A stretch of 64,000 nt of DNA from a bacterium (GTDB lineage Bacteria; Bacillota; Bacilli; Lactobacillales; Streptococcaceae): assembly GCA_905221235.1 (NCBI GenBank), contig CAJNCJ010000005.1, positions 57,034 through 121,033 of the forward strand, in the 5' to 3' direction. The position numbers and the translations under genes were made by a program. A model generated the notes under the pieces. It did not search any database. It worked only from the letters and a program-made list of their open reading frames with translations, and was not told the origin of the DNA. Numbering within the stretch: position 1 is the first letter of the stretch; every line of letters begins with the position of its first letter. Positions 7,928-15,882 of this stretch are shown here, in pieces.

Positions 7928-8124
7928 TAACGTCTCAGACTTATACTCAATGAAAATCAAAAAGCAAACTAGGAAGCTAGCCGCAAGCTGTACTTGAGTA
8001 CGGTAAGGCGACGCTGACGTGGTTTAAAGAGATTTTCTAAGAGTATTAATTCCACCATAAAAATCCCTTTCCGACTAACTTCCACTTCGGCCAGACAAGT
8101 GGAAGTTACTTTGATAAGTTACCT
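7928..8124 (-). mobile_element. Remnant of an IS30-family end, interrupted by a BOX repeat
   Basis: The blocks 7928-7943 and 8046-8124 together match, in reverse complement, the region upstream of the IS30-type transposase at 63.1-63.2 kb: AACGTCTCA-ACTTA, TTAATTCCACCATAAAAATCC, CTAACTTCCACT and AAGTGGAAGTTACTTT. No transposase coding sequence remains here, so this is a solo end or relic. The two blocks are separated by a BOX element with a TTA target duplication. Confidence 0.65.
7944..8045 (+). repeat. BOX element, boxA-boxC type, inside the IS30 remnant
   Basis: About 102 bp starting TACTCAATGAAAATC and ending AGAGATTTTCTAAGAGTA; it contains ACGGTAAGGCGACGCTGACG, the conserved segment used by the classic BOX primer. 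No boxB copy. TTA is repeated on both sides (7941-7943 and 8046-8048). Confidence 0.85.
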
Positions 8125-8149
8125 TTAAAAATTTGCTCTTGTTTAGTTA

Positions 8150-8290
8150 AAAAGAGGCTGGGCAAAAAGTCTTTAAAATCATAAAAACATCCCTATGCCA
8201 AACTTGTAATTACTAAAATACAAGTCAATAAGCATAGAGATGTAAAACTATTACACATTAAAAAATAAATAATTAGTAATTAAAGAATAG
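8150..8290. other. Intergenic segment with a long inverted repeat, possible IS scar
   Basis: The 485-bp gap 7829-8313 holds the dtpT promoter, the IS30 remnant, a BOX and this segment. It begins AGAGGCTGGGCAAAAAGTC, a pattern resembling ends of IS1182-type elements (weak memory-based inference). Then ACATCCCTATGC (8187-8198) pairs with GCATAGAGATGT (8232-8243), and ACTTGTA with TACAAGT inside. No gene is seen. Confidence 0.4.
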
Positions 8291-8313
8291 AAATTGTGTA
8301 CGAAATGTCTCAA

Positions 8314-10527
8314 TTAGTTTTGGCTAGTAAATATCATTTCCAACAAACGGCCTCTCAATTCCTTATCCTGATGATGCAAGATATTCATTAACTCATGAGA
8401 ATTTTTAGCATTGATGAATTCATTTAACAGTCTATCTTTTAATTCATATGGAAGAGAAGCCGTCTTTAGTAGTCTAAAAACTTCGTCATTTAGGGATGTT
8501 GTTTTATTATCTTTATATTCAAATCTAGCTGTAGCATTCTTATTTGGCAATTCAATGATAGACATATTCATTCCTTTAAAATGAATTCTATGCCTTCTAT
8601 TGCTTGGAACGATACTAGAATCTCCTTGTAATGCTAACTCTACCATTCCCATTTCCCAGTCGATTGATAATCTTGTTTTATATCTTTGACCATTTTGATC
8701 TTCAATCATTTCAAAAGAATGTTGTTTTCCTGGGAATACATACCAATCTACAACTTCAGGTAAATCAACACCCATATCTATCTCAGAACCAACCAAGGGA
8801 ATGATTGCACCACTTTTGGCAAACACAGGAATAGTCGAAATGTCTCTATAAACACTTAAGTTCACACCACCTGTGTATTTTTTCTCTGAAAAGAAGTCAT
8901 ACCATACACCTTCAGGGAACCATACATCTACTTTTGCAGATTGGAATGCCAAATCCATCTTCTCTACAATGGGAGCCACCATCAGTTCTGTTCCAAAAAA
9001 GTATTGATTTGGAACATTATAGCTCTCATCATTCTCTGGGTAGAAATAATACATTGGGCTGATTAAAGGGGCACCTTCCTCGTGTGTCTTTACATTCATG
9101 GTATATAGATATGGAATCATCTGATGTCTCAAACGAAGGTATTTCTTCATAATCTTAGATGTTGTTTCTGAAAAAAACCAAGGTTCTTTACTATTAAAGG
9201 GACTTCTAGAACTATGTAAGCGAGTTATCGGACTAAAAACGCCAAACTGTAGCCATCTAGTTTGTAGCTCCTCGTCATAATCCCCCAGCATGTGCCCACC
9301 GATATCATGGCTCCACCAACTATAACCGATATTTGATGCTGTCGCTGTAAAATAAGGTTGAAATCTTAAGGAATTCCAACTAATAATGGTATCTCCTGAA
9401 AAACCAACAGGGTAGCGGTGACTACCAGGACCTGCATACCTTGATAAAATCAAGCCACCTTCTGCATTTTTACAACTATCCTGATAATGATAATGGTTTA
9501 AAAGCCATAGTGGATCCAACATGCCTTGTGTCCCTTGTTGCCAGTCAATCCACCAAAAATCTACTCCCTGCTTTTCTAGCTCATAATGAACATCTTTAAA
9601 GTAGGCTTCCCTAAAAGAAGGATTAAAAAAATCAAAAATGGCAGGTTCTTCTAATTCTACATTTAACCCCAATCGTTTTGCGACCCGAGGATAAGCTTCT
9701 TCGTAAGCCCGTATACCATCAGCAGGATGGACATTTAAGGAGAGTTTTAACTTTCTATCATGGAGTTGTTGCAATAACCGTTCTGGATCGGGTATTAAGT
9801 TTCTATTCCAACTATAGCCTGTCCAACCACTTCCAAAACGGGATGGAATGTCAGTTATATGCCAATCCATATCTAACACACCGATAGATAATGGAATTTT
9901 CTCTGCTTTAAATCTGTCTATTAAATTCAAATATTCATCTGACGTATAAGGCCAATACCTACTCCACCAATTACCTAAAGCATATCTTGGCAACAAGGGT
10001 GTCGAGCCAGTCAAATGGTAAAAGTCTCTGATTGCTCCTCTATAATCATGCCCATAGGCAAAGAAATACAGGTCAATTTGATTTTCTCTCTCAAGATAAC
10101 CAGACTGTTCATCCCAAATAAATCCTTGAGAATCATCCAGTAAGGCAATACCATTTCGACTAATAATTCCATCTTCTAACGGGATTGCGCCATCTGCCTT
10201 ATCCAGAGTCCGAGCTGTTCCTTTTAACGTTTCAATCGATTCACCAAAATACCAGCGACTACCATATACGGCAAAATTTCCTTTTAATTCTATAAATAAA
10301 TTTTCGGCGTTAAATTCTCCTTTATTAAAGTGCAAATGAAAATAGTCCGTCATAATATCTAGTACGTTTGATGTCTCGATATAATCTAACGAAACTTGGC
10401 CAAAATCTCTATTATAAATAAGTTGTGTCGTTCTATCCTCAAAACTTCCAGTTTGAGAGTATTCTAACCTTACTAGTTTGTCTGTTAATACAGAGATTCG
10501 ATAAAACTCTCCTTTAAAAATTTTCAA
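8314..10527 (-). CDS. Glycoside hydrolase family 31 (alpha-glucosidase-like)
   Basis: A 737-residue intracellular GH31 enzyme with no signal peptide. The N-terminal beta domain is residues 1-175. The barrel carries RYALGNWWSRYWPY, LDMDWHITD and FWWIDWQQG, whose Asp328 sits at the nucleophile position, and GFSGDT with Asp379 at the acid/base position. The usual W-x-D-M-N-E motif is replaced by WIDWQQ, which marks a subfamily whose substrate I cannot name (alpha-glucoside, alpha-xyloside or alpha-galactoside). The start is TTG at 10527, chosen because GGAGGG lies 7 bp upstream and no ATG fits. The gene stands alone, with no sugar transporter beside it. Confidence 0.85.
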   Translation of the reverse strand: MKIFKGEFYRISVLTDKLVRLEYSQTGSFEDRTTQLIYNRDFGQVSLDYIETSNVLDIMTDYFHLHFNKGEFNAENLFIELKGNFAVYGSRWYFGESIETLKGTARTLDKADGAIPLEDGIISRNGIALLDDSQGFIWDEQSGYLERENQIDLYFFAYGHDYRGAIRDFYHLTGSTPLLPRYALGNWWSRYWPYTSDEYLNLIDRFKAEKIPLSIGVLDMDWHITDIPSRFGSGWTGYSWNRNLIPDPERLLQQLHDRKLKLSLNVHPADGIRAYEEAYPRVAKRLGLNVELEEPAIFDFFNPSFREAYFKDVHYELEKQGVDFWWIDWQQGTQGMLDPLWLLNHYHYQDSCKNAEGGLILSRYAGPGSHRYPVGFSGDTIISWNSLRFQPYFTATASNIGYSWWSHDIGGHMLGDYDEELQTRWLQFGVFSPITRLHSSRSPFNSKEPWFFSETTSKIMKKYLRLRHQMIPYLYTMNVKTHEEGAPLISPMYYFYPENDESYNVPNQYFFGTELMVAPIVEKMDLAFQSAKVDVWFPEGVWYDFFSEKKYTGGVNLSVYRDISTIPVFAKSGAIIPLVGSEIDMGVDLPEVVDWYVFPGKQHSFEMIEDQNGQRYKTRLSIDWEMGMVELALQGDSSIVPSNRRHRIHFKGMNMSIIELPNKNATARFEYKDNKTTSLNDEVFRLLKTASLPYELKDRLLNEFINAKNSHELMNILHHQDKELRGRLLEMIFTSQN

Positions 10528-10562
10528 TTTGTTTCCCTCCTTTTATGGTAGCATAAAAACAG

Positions 10563-10587
10563 AACGCACCATTTTTGATGCGTTTTT
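10563..10587. terminator. Hairpin terminator between fic remnant and GH31 gene
   Basis: ACGCACCA and TGATGCGT (one mismatch) form a stem with T runs on both sides, so it may work in both directions. On the minus strand it would end transcripts from the antitoxin/fic remnant. Confidence 0.6.
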
Positions 10588-10713
10588 CCTTATTCTGAAT
10601 GCAATGTTCTATCTATGACAAATAATAGTCAATTGAAAAAATATAGTGGACAAAATATCTTTTAATAAATCAAGATGTTATTAAAGAGTTATCACTTTTC
10701 AACCTTTCTAAGC

Positions 10714-10929
10714 TTATGTAGTTGTGAAGCAAACTACTTTTAAACTATTAACTAAGATAGGGTTGATAAATAATTTCAAACTATGACTTGCTACCATATG
10801 ATATTCCATCTCGCATGCTTTTTGCTCATCTCGTTCTTCCTGCTTATTGCTTAGAACTGAAGAACCCGGATAGGTATATAAATTATTCGGATCAATATCG
10901 TCATAAGAATCATAACATTTACGCTTCAT
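10714..10929 (-). pseudogene. Truncated Fic-family toxin (N-terminal remnant)
   Basis: A 71-residue ORF whose first 45 residues resemble the N-terminus of Fic AMP-transferases: NNLYTYPGSSVLSNK corresponds to the family's YLYPG-x-x-VL-x-NK start, and EMEYHMVASHSLKLFINPI to the first helix. The active-site motif HPFxxGNG and the rest of the Fic domain are absent, and the C-terminus (LVNSLKVVCFTTT) looks random. It is therefore a decayed toxin. It overlaps the upstream antitoxin gene by 1 bp (TAATG), the usual coupling of such pairs. No remaining Fic sequence was seen downstream to 10,530. Confidence 0.65.
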
Positions 10930-11105
10930 TAAGCCATCCCCAGAGCAAGACCTTCATCTCGTAATTTTTCAATATCACTAACCGTAGGTCGCCATCCTTC
11001 AATCATATTTGTACTTAAAGCATGCCAAACACTCTTAAAAACGGATCGGTTTTCAAAAGCTACTCCCATGATGATCATCTTTTCTTTATCTATATCTAAG
11101 GACAT
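10929..11105 (-). CDS. VbhA-like Fic antitoxin (orphan)
   Basis: A 58-residue protein not large enough for many ORF finders. Its segment ALSTNMIEGWRPTVSDIEKLRDEGLALG resembles the VbhA antitoxin family, and TNMIEG fits the inhibitory motif [S/T]-x-x-x-E-[G/N] whose Glu blocks ATP binding in Fic enzymes. AAAGGAGGTAGCAT gives a strong ribosome-binding site before ATG at 11105, and TATAAT lies upstream. The stop overlaps the fic remnant start. Since the partner toxin is truncated, the antitoxin is an orphan that may simply persist or may act on another Fic protein. Confidence 0.7.
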   Translation of the reverse strand: MSLDIDKEKMIIMGVAFENRSVFKSVWHALSTNMIEGWRPTVSDIEKLRDEGLALGMA

Positions 11106-11433
11106 ATGCTACCTCCTTTAGTTACATTATACCATGTTTCTCTGTAGCTTTTAAAAATTTTATTTTGTTTGTCATATCTAAGTTTTCAGCACGCTTATCC
11201 TATTTTATAAACCTCAAATCCAAATATAAAAGCGCGTTCTTTTGCTTTTTTACTAATGATGCTGGGTAAAAACTTAACTTCAGGGGAAACTGAAGTAAGA
11301 CTAGACAAAATTCAAATACTGATTTTAGACTGAAGATAATACTAGAATGCTAATTAATGTTTTTATAATAAAGAGCTGACGACTTATGTTGATTTCTTAA
11401 GAGTATAAAAAGAAACAATAAGACAAACTTTTT

Positions 11434-11478
11434 AGTGCTTTGAAACGTTGATATAATCGTATTGATTAACGTTTTGAG
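11434..11478. repeat. 45-bp copy of the mobile element's right end
   Basis: Identical over 45 bp to 20284-20328, the sequence between the element's terminator and the attachment core. The identity stops exactly where the core begins. The preceding bases (AGACAAACTTTTT against AGGTAAACTTTTG) are also related to the arm-type repeat. It is probably the leftover end of an older related element. Confidence 0.75.
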
Positions 11479-11534
11479 TCAACTGACTTCGTCAGGTTGC
11501 AGCCACATTTGTAAGCGACTTTAGTAAGAAAGTA

Positions 11535-11562
11535 TAAAAAAGAACACCCCGAAAGGTGCTCT
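11535..11562 (-). terminator. Native rplM-rpsI terminator, displaced by the element
   Basis: On the minus strand AGAGCACC, loop TTTC, GGGTGTTCT and TTTTT. It lies downstream of the displaced rpsI 3' end and is now 8.7 kb from the functional gene. Confidence 0.7.
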
Positions 11563-11600
11563 GTATAAGTATAGTAATTCTTTCGAATTAACGTTTACTA

Positions 11601-11637
11601 AATTGTGATGCTTTACGAGCTTTCTTAAGACCTGGTT
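11601..11637. repeat. attL: attL core of the rpsI-integrated element
   Basis: A 37-bp direct repeat, identical to 20329-20365, that encodes the penultimate part of ribosomal protein S9 ([12 protein letters not shown] on the minus strand). Here it continues leftward as the host's own last codons (TTT AGT AAA CGT TAA in sense), so this side keeps the displaced original 3' end of rpsI. Confidence 0.85.
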
Positions 11638-11836
11638 GGGGCACCACTTATTTCATCTAATTTCAAAGTGCTTTAAAATCAACGTTTTCATAGGTTTTCA
11701 AAAAATAAAATTTCAAATAATTTCAATCAGTTTCATTAAAATAAGGTAAACTTTCATAAAAAATAAGTAAAAATCGAACCAGAATATCAAAAGTTTCCCT
11801 TATATAAAATTTATACATATTAGAACAACACCATAG
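11638..11836. promoter_or_regulatory. Left arm of the element with integrase arm-type repeat
   Basis: About 200 bp of A/T-rich, gene-free DNA inside the left end. ATAAGGTAAACTTT at 11742-11755 recurs three times near the right end (20218-20230, 20231-20243, 20268-20282, with one or two changes), the arrangement expected for integrase arm-binding sites. GTGCTTTAAAATCAACGTTTTC at the left also echoes the right-end sequence. Confidence 0.55.
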
Positions 11837-11859
11837 AAAAGAGAGCCTCCGCTCTCTTT
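11837..11859 (-). terminator. Terminator of the LPXTG gene
   Basis: GAGAGC, loop GGAG on the minus strand, GCTCTC and TTTT immediately after the stop codon. Confidence 0.85.
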
Positions 11860-11863
11860 CTTT

Positions 11864-14569
11864 TTATCTATTATATTTTCGTTTTCCTGCTAAAGCGAGG
11901 AGTCCAACACTTGCTCCAAGCAATGCTAAAAGCCCTGAATCCTTTGTTCCTGTATTTGGAAGTTGTTTCTTAGGTTCTACTTTTGCATTTGTAGCTTGTG
12001 CAGGAGCTTGATATGTTTTATCGTCTTTAGTTCCCACTGTCGCAACTACAGCCTTATTCTGAGCCTTCCCATCAACAACATCAACTACTTTACCGTCAGC
12101 GTCAGTAACTTCTTTCGGCTGTCCACCTGCGTTACGGATTTCTTCTGCTCTGTCTTTCAAAGCTTGCAATCGTTGTTGTTCAGCAAGGTATGCGTCATGG
12201 TCAGCTTTGAGTTGCTTAAAGTTCTCATACCCACGAGCCTTAGCTTCAGCGATACCCTCAAGACGAGCCAACTCTTCCTTAGCAGTTTCCAACTCAGCAC
12301 GGAGTACACCAAGTTTAGCATTAGCGTCAGTAAGCTCTTTATCCAAAGCCTTAAGAACTTCATCACGCTTAGTAAGAGCGAGTTCAAGAACTGTATGAGT
12401 ATCAGTAGCTTCTTTAGACGCTTCACGTTTACGAGCAAGTTCTTCACCAGCTGACTTACGAGCCAAGACTGCTACATCATGAGCCTTAGTAAGGACTTCC
12501 AATTCACCTTTAGCAGTTGCAAGAGCAGTATCTGCTGTTGCTTGTTCAGTCTTAGCAGTTTCAAGAGCTGACTTAGCTTCAGCAAGAGCCTTAGCTTTGT
12601 CAGTAGCATTTGATTTAGCTAGGGCAAGTGATTCCTTAGCAGTTTGCAAAGCTTTAGTGTCCTGTGCTAGTTTGTCTTTAGCGTCAGCAAGAGCCTTTTC
12701 AAGTGCTGGAACATCAATCTTGTTACCTACTACGTTAGATAAGTTAGTACGGGCATTAGAAAGAGCTGTTTCTGCGTTGGTGTAGGCAGTTTGGGCTGAT
12801 TGGACGGTTGATTTGGCTTCTTGAGAGGCTTTGACTGCATCATCATACGCTTTTTGAGCAGTTTCAACTGCCTTAGCTTCTACCTTCTGAGTAGTTGTAG
12901 TAATTTCTTTAGGAACTGACAATATGATTGATGCTTCATAGCCTTTAGTTGTGTAGCTACCAATATATCCGATACCAACACCAAGGTTAGTCTTATCAGC
13001 ATCACGCAACCCAAGAAGAGAAAGTGCACTACTATACTGTTCTGTGCTTGATGTATTCGCATTAACACCCATTAAAGCATTGACAATACCCTGATACATA
13101 ACTTGTTTGATACGAGCCATAGTATTTACTTTTTGATTTAGTTCTAAAAAGTCTGGAATCTTCTTAGAGCGAATTGCAAGAGAAGGAGTAGTTACATTAG
13201 ACTCTTCCTTAGCAAGCTCATACTTCTCTTTGAGGCTTTTAAGGTTGTGTTCATTATGAACTGCGCTATTAGAATTGATGAAAGAATTAGCATAGTTGTT
13301 AAATGCTTCAGCTAATTTAAGTGAACTATCTCCTACTGTAACAGGAGCAGTACCAAACTTAGCACGCAAATCGTTAATAATAGACGCTGCATAGGTAGCC
13401 AAACGGATTTGTTGGTCTTTATTAAGGTGCTGGAAGTCAGCAATTTCTGTTGCATCTGTGTCCTCTGAACCATAAGCGACAAAATCTAAACCACCTGTAG
13501 AGTACTTACCTGTAGAGTTAAAATCACGAAGTGATTTAGCACCTACACCAGTTACTTCGTCTTTGTAAGGTGTGTTATAAGCTGCCTTACGGACTTCATC
13601 TGCAGTACCTGTGCCGTTAGCAAGAGCCTTGATTGCATCGATATACCCTTGCGAAAGAGCTGGAGCGTAAGTTGCTTTAGGAACATCGTACATTGTTTCA
13701 GAAGATGTAGTTGTCTCAGTAACACCTTGTTTAGCTAGATCAAGAGCTGATTTAGCTGTAGTGACTGCCTTATCTTTGTTAGATTGGTCAGCCTTAGCAT
13801 TAGCAAGGGCTGTAGTAGCTTGGCTGAGCTTAGATTCAGCGCTAGATACCCCAGTTTGGGCATCTTTGATAGCTTGGTCTTTATTTGATTGAGCTTTTTT
13901 ACCATTATCAAGGTTAGTCTGAGCAGTCGCTACGGCTTGAGTGTCTTCGGCAACCTGAGCAGTAAGCGTAGCTACCTCTTTTTCAAGTTGGGTAGTGTCA
14001 GTAGTAGATGAAAGAGCATCTACTTTCTTCTGAGCGTCAGCTACCTTATTAGCTGTAGCAGTGGCAGTTTTCTCAGCATTAGATACTACCTTTGTTTGGT
14101 CTTCGACTTTCTCAGCAGTCGCAGATACAGACTTATCAGCATCAGCTACAGTCTTCTCAGCAGTAGCCAGTTCATTAGCTCGCTTTTCTGCCTCAGACTT
14201 AGCTTCAGCCACCTTCTTAGGTGTAACAGATTTAGCTTCTTCTAATTTCTTAGTAGTATCAGCAATAGTCTTTTCAACGTTAGCAATTTTAGTTTCAGTA
14301 GTTGAAACAACATCCTTTTGCTTAGCTACATCCTGACTAGCTTTATCTGATTCAGCCTTAGCCTTATCTACGTCCGATTGACTCGGAACTTTAGGTTTAA
14401 CCTCGTCCTGAGCAACTACCCTAGTTGCAGGCTCATTAACGGCTACTTCCGTTTCGTTAGCCGATACCCCAGTAGATACCCCTAGAGCCGAGATTGCAAG
14501 CGTTGAAATAACTGCACCAGTACGCAATTTCTTGATGGTTCCGTGACCTTGTGTGTTTGATTCCATCAT
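11864..14569 (-). CDS. LPXTG-anchored SEC10/PgrA-type surface exclusion protein
   Basis: A 901-residue cell-wall protein. Residues 1-39 form a signal peptide ending VSANE. Residues about 55-280 and 565-800 are long Ala/Lys/Glu-rich coiled coils with heptad-like repeats. Between them (about 295-560) lies a globular domain with QGYIDAIKALANG, DFVAYGSEDTD, LATYAASIINDLRAKFG and SNSAVHNEHNL, which I recognise as the SEC10/PgrA surface-exclusion domain with a CAP/SCP-like core. LPNTG at 870-874, a hydrophobic stretch and KRKYNR form the sortase signal. In enterococcal plasmids such proteins reduce entry of a second identical plasmid. Here it is the only obvious cargo of the element. Confidence 0.85.
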   Translation of the reverse strand: MMESNTQGHGTIKKLRTGAVISTLAISALGVSTGVSANETEVAVNEPATRVVAQDEVKPKVPSQSDVDKAKAESDKASQDVAKQKDVVSTTETKIANVEKTIADTTKKLEEAKSVTPKKVAEAKSEAEKRANELATAEKTVADADKSVSATAEKVEDQTKVVSNAEKTATATANKVADAQKKVDALSSTTDTTQLEKEVATLTAQVAEDTQAVATAQTNLDNGKKAQSNKDQAIKDAQTGVSSAESKLSQATTALANAKADQSNKDKAVTTAKSALDLAKQGVTETTTSSETMYDVPKATYAPALSQGYIDAIKALANGTGTADEVRKAAYNTPYKDEVTGVGAKSLRDFNSTGKYSTGGLDFVAYGSEDTDATEIADFQHLNKDQQIRLATYAASIINDLRAKFGTAPVTVGDSSLKLAEAFNNYANSFINSNSAVHNEHNLKSLKEKYELAKEESNVTTPSLAIRSKKIPDFLELNQKVNTMARIKQVMYQGIVNALMGVNANTSSTEQYSSALSLLGLRDADKTNLGVGIGYIGSYTTKGYEASIILSVPKEITTTTQKVEAKAVETAQKAYDDAVKASQEAKSTVQSAQTAYTNAETALSNARTNLSNVVGNKIDVPALEKALADAKDKLAQDTKALQTAKESLALAKSNATDKAKALAEAKSALETAKTEQATADTALATAKGELEVLTKAHDVAVLARKSAGEELARKREASKEATDTHTVLELALTKRDEVLKALDKELTDANAKLGVLRAELETAKEELARLEGIAEAKARGYENFKQLKADHDAYLAEQQRLQALKDRAEEIRNAGGQPKEVTDADGKVVDVVDGKAQNKAVVATVGTKDDKTYQAPAQATNAKVEPKKQLPNTGTKDSGLLALLGASVGLLALAGKRKYNR

Positions 14570-14710
14570 ATAAACTCCTTTTGATAGTTTTATAGTCCTA
14601 TTTTATCACATGTTGTAGTATTTTAAAACTATATAACTGTTTTTTTCTCTTTTTAAGTAGTTTTTAAAGGACACAAATTCCAGTATGATAGGATTTAAAG
14701 AGGTACTGAG

Positions 14711-15046
14711 ATGACAAAAACGAACCTACAATCCTATATCAGCAAGCGAATCCGCCTACTGAGATTGCAAAAAAATATCACCCAACAGCAACTAGAGGAG
14801 CTGGCGGACTTACCATTAAAATATACTTATAAATTAGAAAACCTTGAACCAAATATCAAAATCAAAACCCTTGAAAAAATCATGGACGCTCTTGATACAG
14901 ATATAGAAAGTTTCTTTGACATTTCTCTTACTGAAAGTAATCCGCTGATAAATCAATTATTGTTTAAGCTGGAAAAATTAGCACCTAGTAAGCAGGATAG
15001 GGTCACAAAACTTTTGATTGATTTTCTAGATGAGATAGAAAAATAA
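14711..15046 (+). CDS. XRE-family regulator of the element
   Basis: A 111-residue protein with an N-terminal HTH_3 domain (RIRLLRLQKNITQQQLEELADLPLKYTYKLEN, about residues 12-66) and a C-terminal amphipathic helix region (LLFKLEKLAPSKQDRVTKLLIDFLDEI) probably used for dimerisation. It is transcribed divergently from the LPXTG gene with 141 bp between them, so it may control that gene. A terminator follows directly. The start follows AGAGGTACTGAG, an acceptable ribosome-binding site. It was not assigned to a named repressor. Confidence 0.8.
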   Translation: MTKTNLQSYISKRIRLLRLQKNITQQQLEELADLPLKYTYKLENLEPNIKIKTLEKIMDALDTDIESFFDISLTESNPLINQLLFKLEKLAPSKQDRVTKLLIDFLDEIEK

Positions 15047-15080
15047 GCCGAGTCACATACAGCATGACTTGGCTTTTTTT
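15045..15080 (+). terminator. Terminator of the element XRE gene
   Basis: AAGCCGAGTCA pairs with TGACTTGGCTT (one G-T), followed by seven T. Confidence 0.85.
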
Positions 15081-15097
15081 AATTTGCTAATGCTAAT

Positions 15098-15664
15098 TTA
15101 GTTTTTAGTTTCTCTCTTTATATCATGCCTTGTTTTAATACCATCGTAAATTAGTTCAGGTATCTGCTCCCCAGACAAGCCTTGTCTTGCATTATTGAAT
15201 AGCCAATCTAATAGAAAATATTTATCATAATTTTTACCTGTTAGAGAATTATAATAATTCATTGCAACTAGCCCACTAGTTGCTTTTTCTAGACAATCTA
15301 ACAAACCTAGTTCTTCTAATTGCTTAGCAAATCTAAGTGAATCTTCTTTTAAATAATCCTGAAATATTTTTTCTCTATATATCGTATCTACAACAGAGAA
15401 ATTTAGAATTATATCAAATATTTTGCTGTTTTTTTTAGGCACAGTGAAAGGAACTTGCTTTTTGTATTCTTTTTCATAGCGTTTTAATTGTGATAAGGAT
15501 AAATAACCAGATTTTTTAGTATAGATATTATAATTAAAGAATTTTTTTAAAAATTGTTCTTGTGATAGATTAAGTTCATGTCGTTGCTTAAATAAAATTT
15601 CAGATAGATTTTTAGAGATAAAATCTATCTGTTTTTCTTTCTTTAAATCAGAAAAATGAAACAT
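15098..15664 (-). CDS. Putative HTH regulator of the element (divergent to the mobility operon)
   Basis: A 188-residue basic protein of no family I recognise. Residues 15-68 (LSEILFKQRHELNLSQEQFLKKFF, then YLSLSQLKRYEKE) look like a helix-turn-helix of the HTH_3 kind with a longer middle part. The rest is helical. It has a consensus promoter (TTGACA-17-TATAAT) and an excellent ribosome-binding site (AAAGGAGGAGCTAT). It is divergent from the mobility genes across a 218-bp region with repeated GTGTC/GACAC half-sites. The role of element repressor is inferred from this position, as in phage-type switches. Confidence 0.6.
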   Translation of the reverse strand: MFHFSDLKKEKQIDFISKNLSEILFKQRHELNLSQEQFLKKFFNYNIYTKKSGYLSLSQLKRYEKEYKKQVPFTVPKKNSKIFDIILNFSVVDTIYREKIFQDYLKEDSLRFAKQLEELGLLDCLEKATSGLVAMNYYNSLTGKNYDKYFLLDWLFNNARQGLSGEQIPELIYDGIKTRHDIKRETKN

Positions 15665-15684
15665 ATAGCTCCTCCTTTTTCACC

Positions 15685-15790
15685 ATTATAACATCTTTTT
15701 AAAAAAGTGTCAAAAGTAACGTGTTATACGACACCAAGCAATACTAAAAACCTCATTGAATAAATGTTTTATTTCGTGTACAATAGTGTC
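15685..15790. promoter_or_regulatory. Divergent promoters and half-site repeats of the element switch
   Basis: Minus-strand promoter: TTGACA at 15708-15713, 17-bp spacer, TATAAT at 15685-15690. Plus-strand promoter: TTGAAT at 15756-15761, 17-bp spacer, TACAAT at 15779-15784. GTGTC occurs at 15707-15711 on the -35 of the first and at 15786-15790 just after the -10 of the second. Between them GTGTTATACGACAC is a near-perfect palindrome. Confidence 0.65.
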
Positions 15791-15882
15791 ATAAGTTAGC
15801 TAACTAATTCAAATATAGACCGTCCTATCGTTAAAAGTTAAAATTGCTAGTCAGACGGAAGATGAGCAAAGGAGGCATTCAT

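Larger units (their letters stand above)
11106..11600. other. Left flank of the rpsI element: displaced rpsI terminator and an older element end
   Basis: No gene is seen in about 490 bp. From left to right it holds the promoter of the antitoxin, A/T-rich sequence, a 45-bp copy (11434-11478) of the right end of the integrated element, the native rpsI terminator (11535-11562) and the displaced last codons and stop of rpsI (11588-11600, continuing into the attachment core). Confidence 0.7.

Noticed and set aside
12157..14336. Several Ala/Ser-rich or Leu-rich frames over the LPXTG gene
   Set aside because: They arise from the repetitive codon pattern of the coiled-coil protein on other frames.
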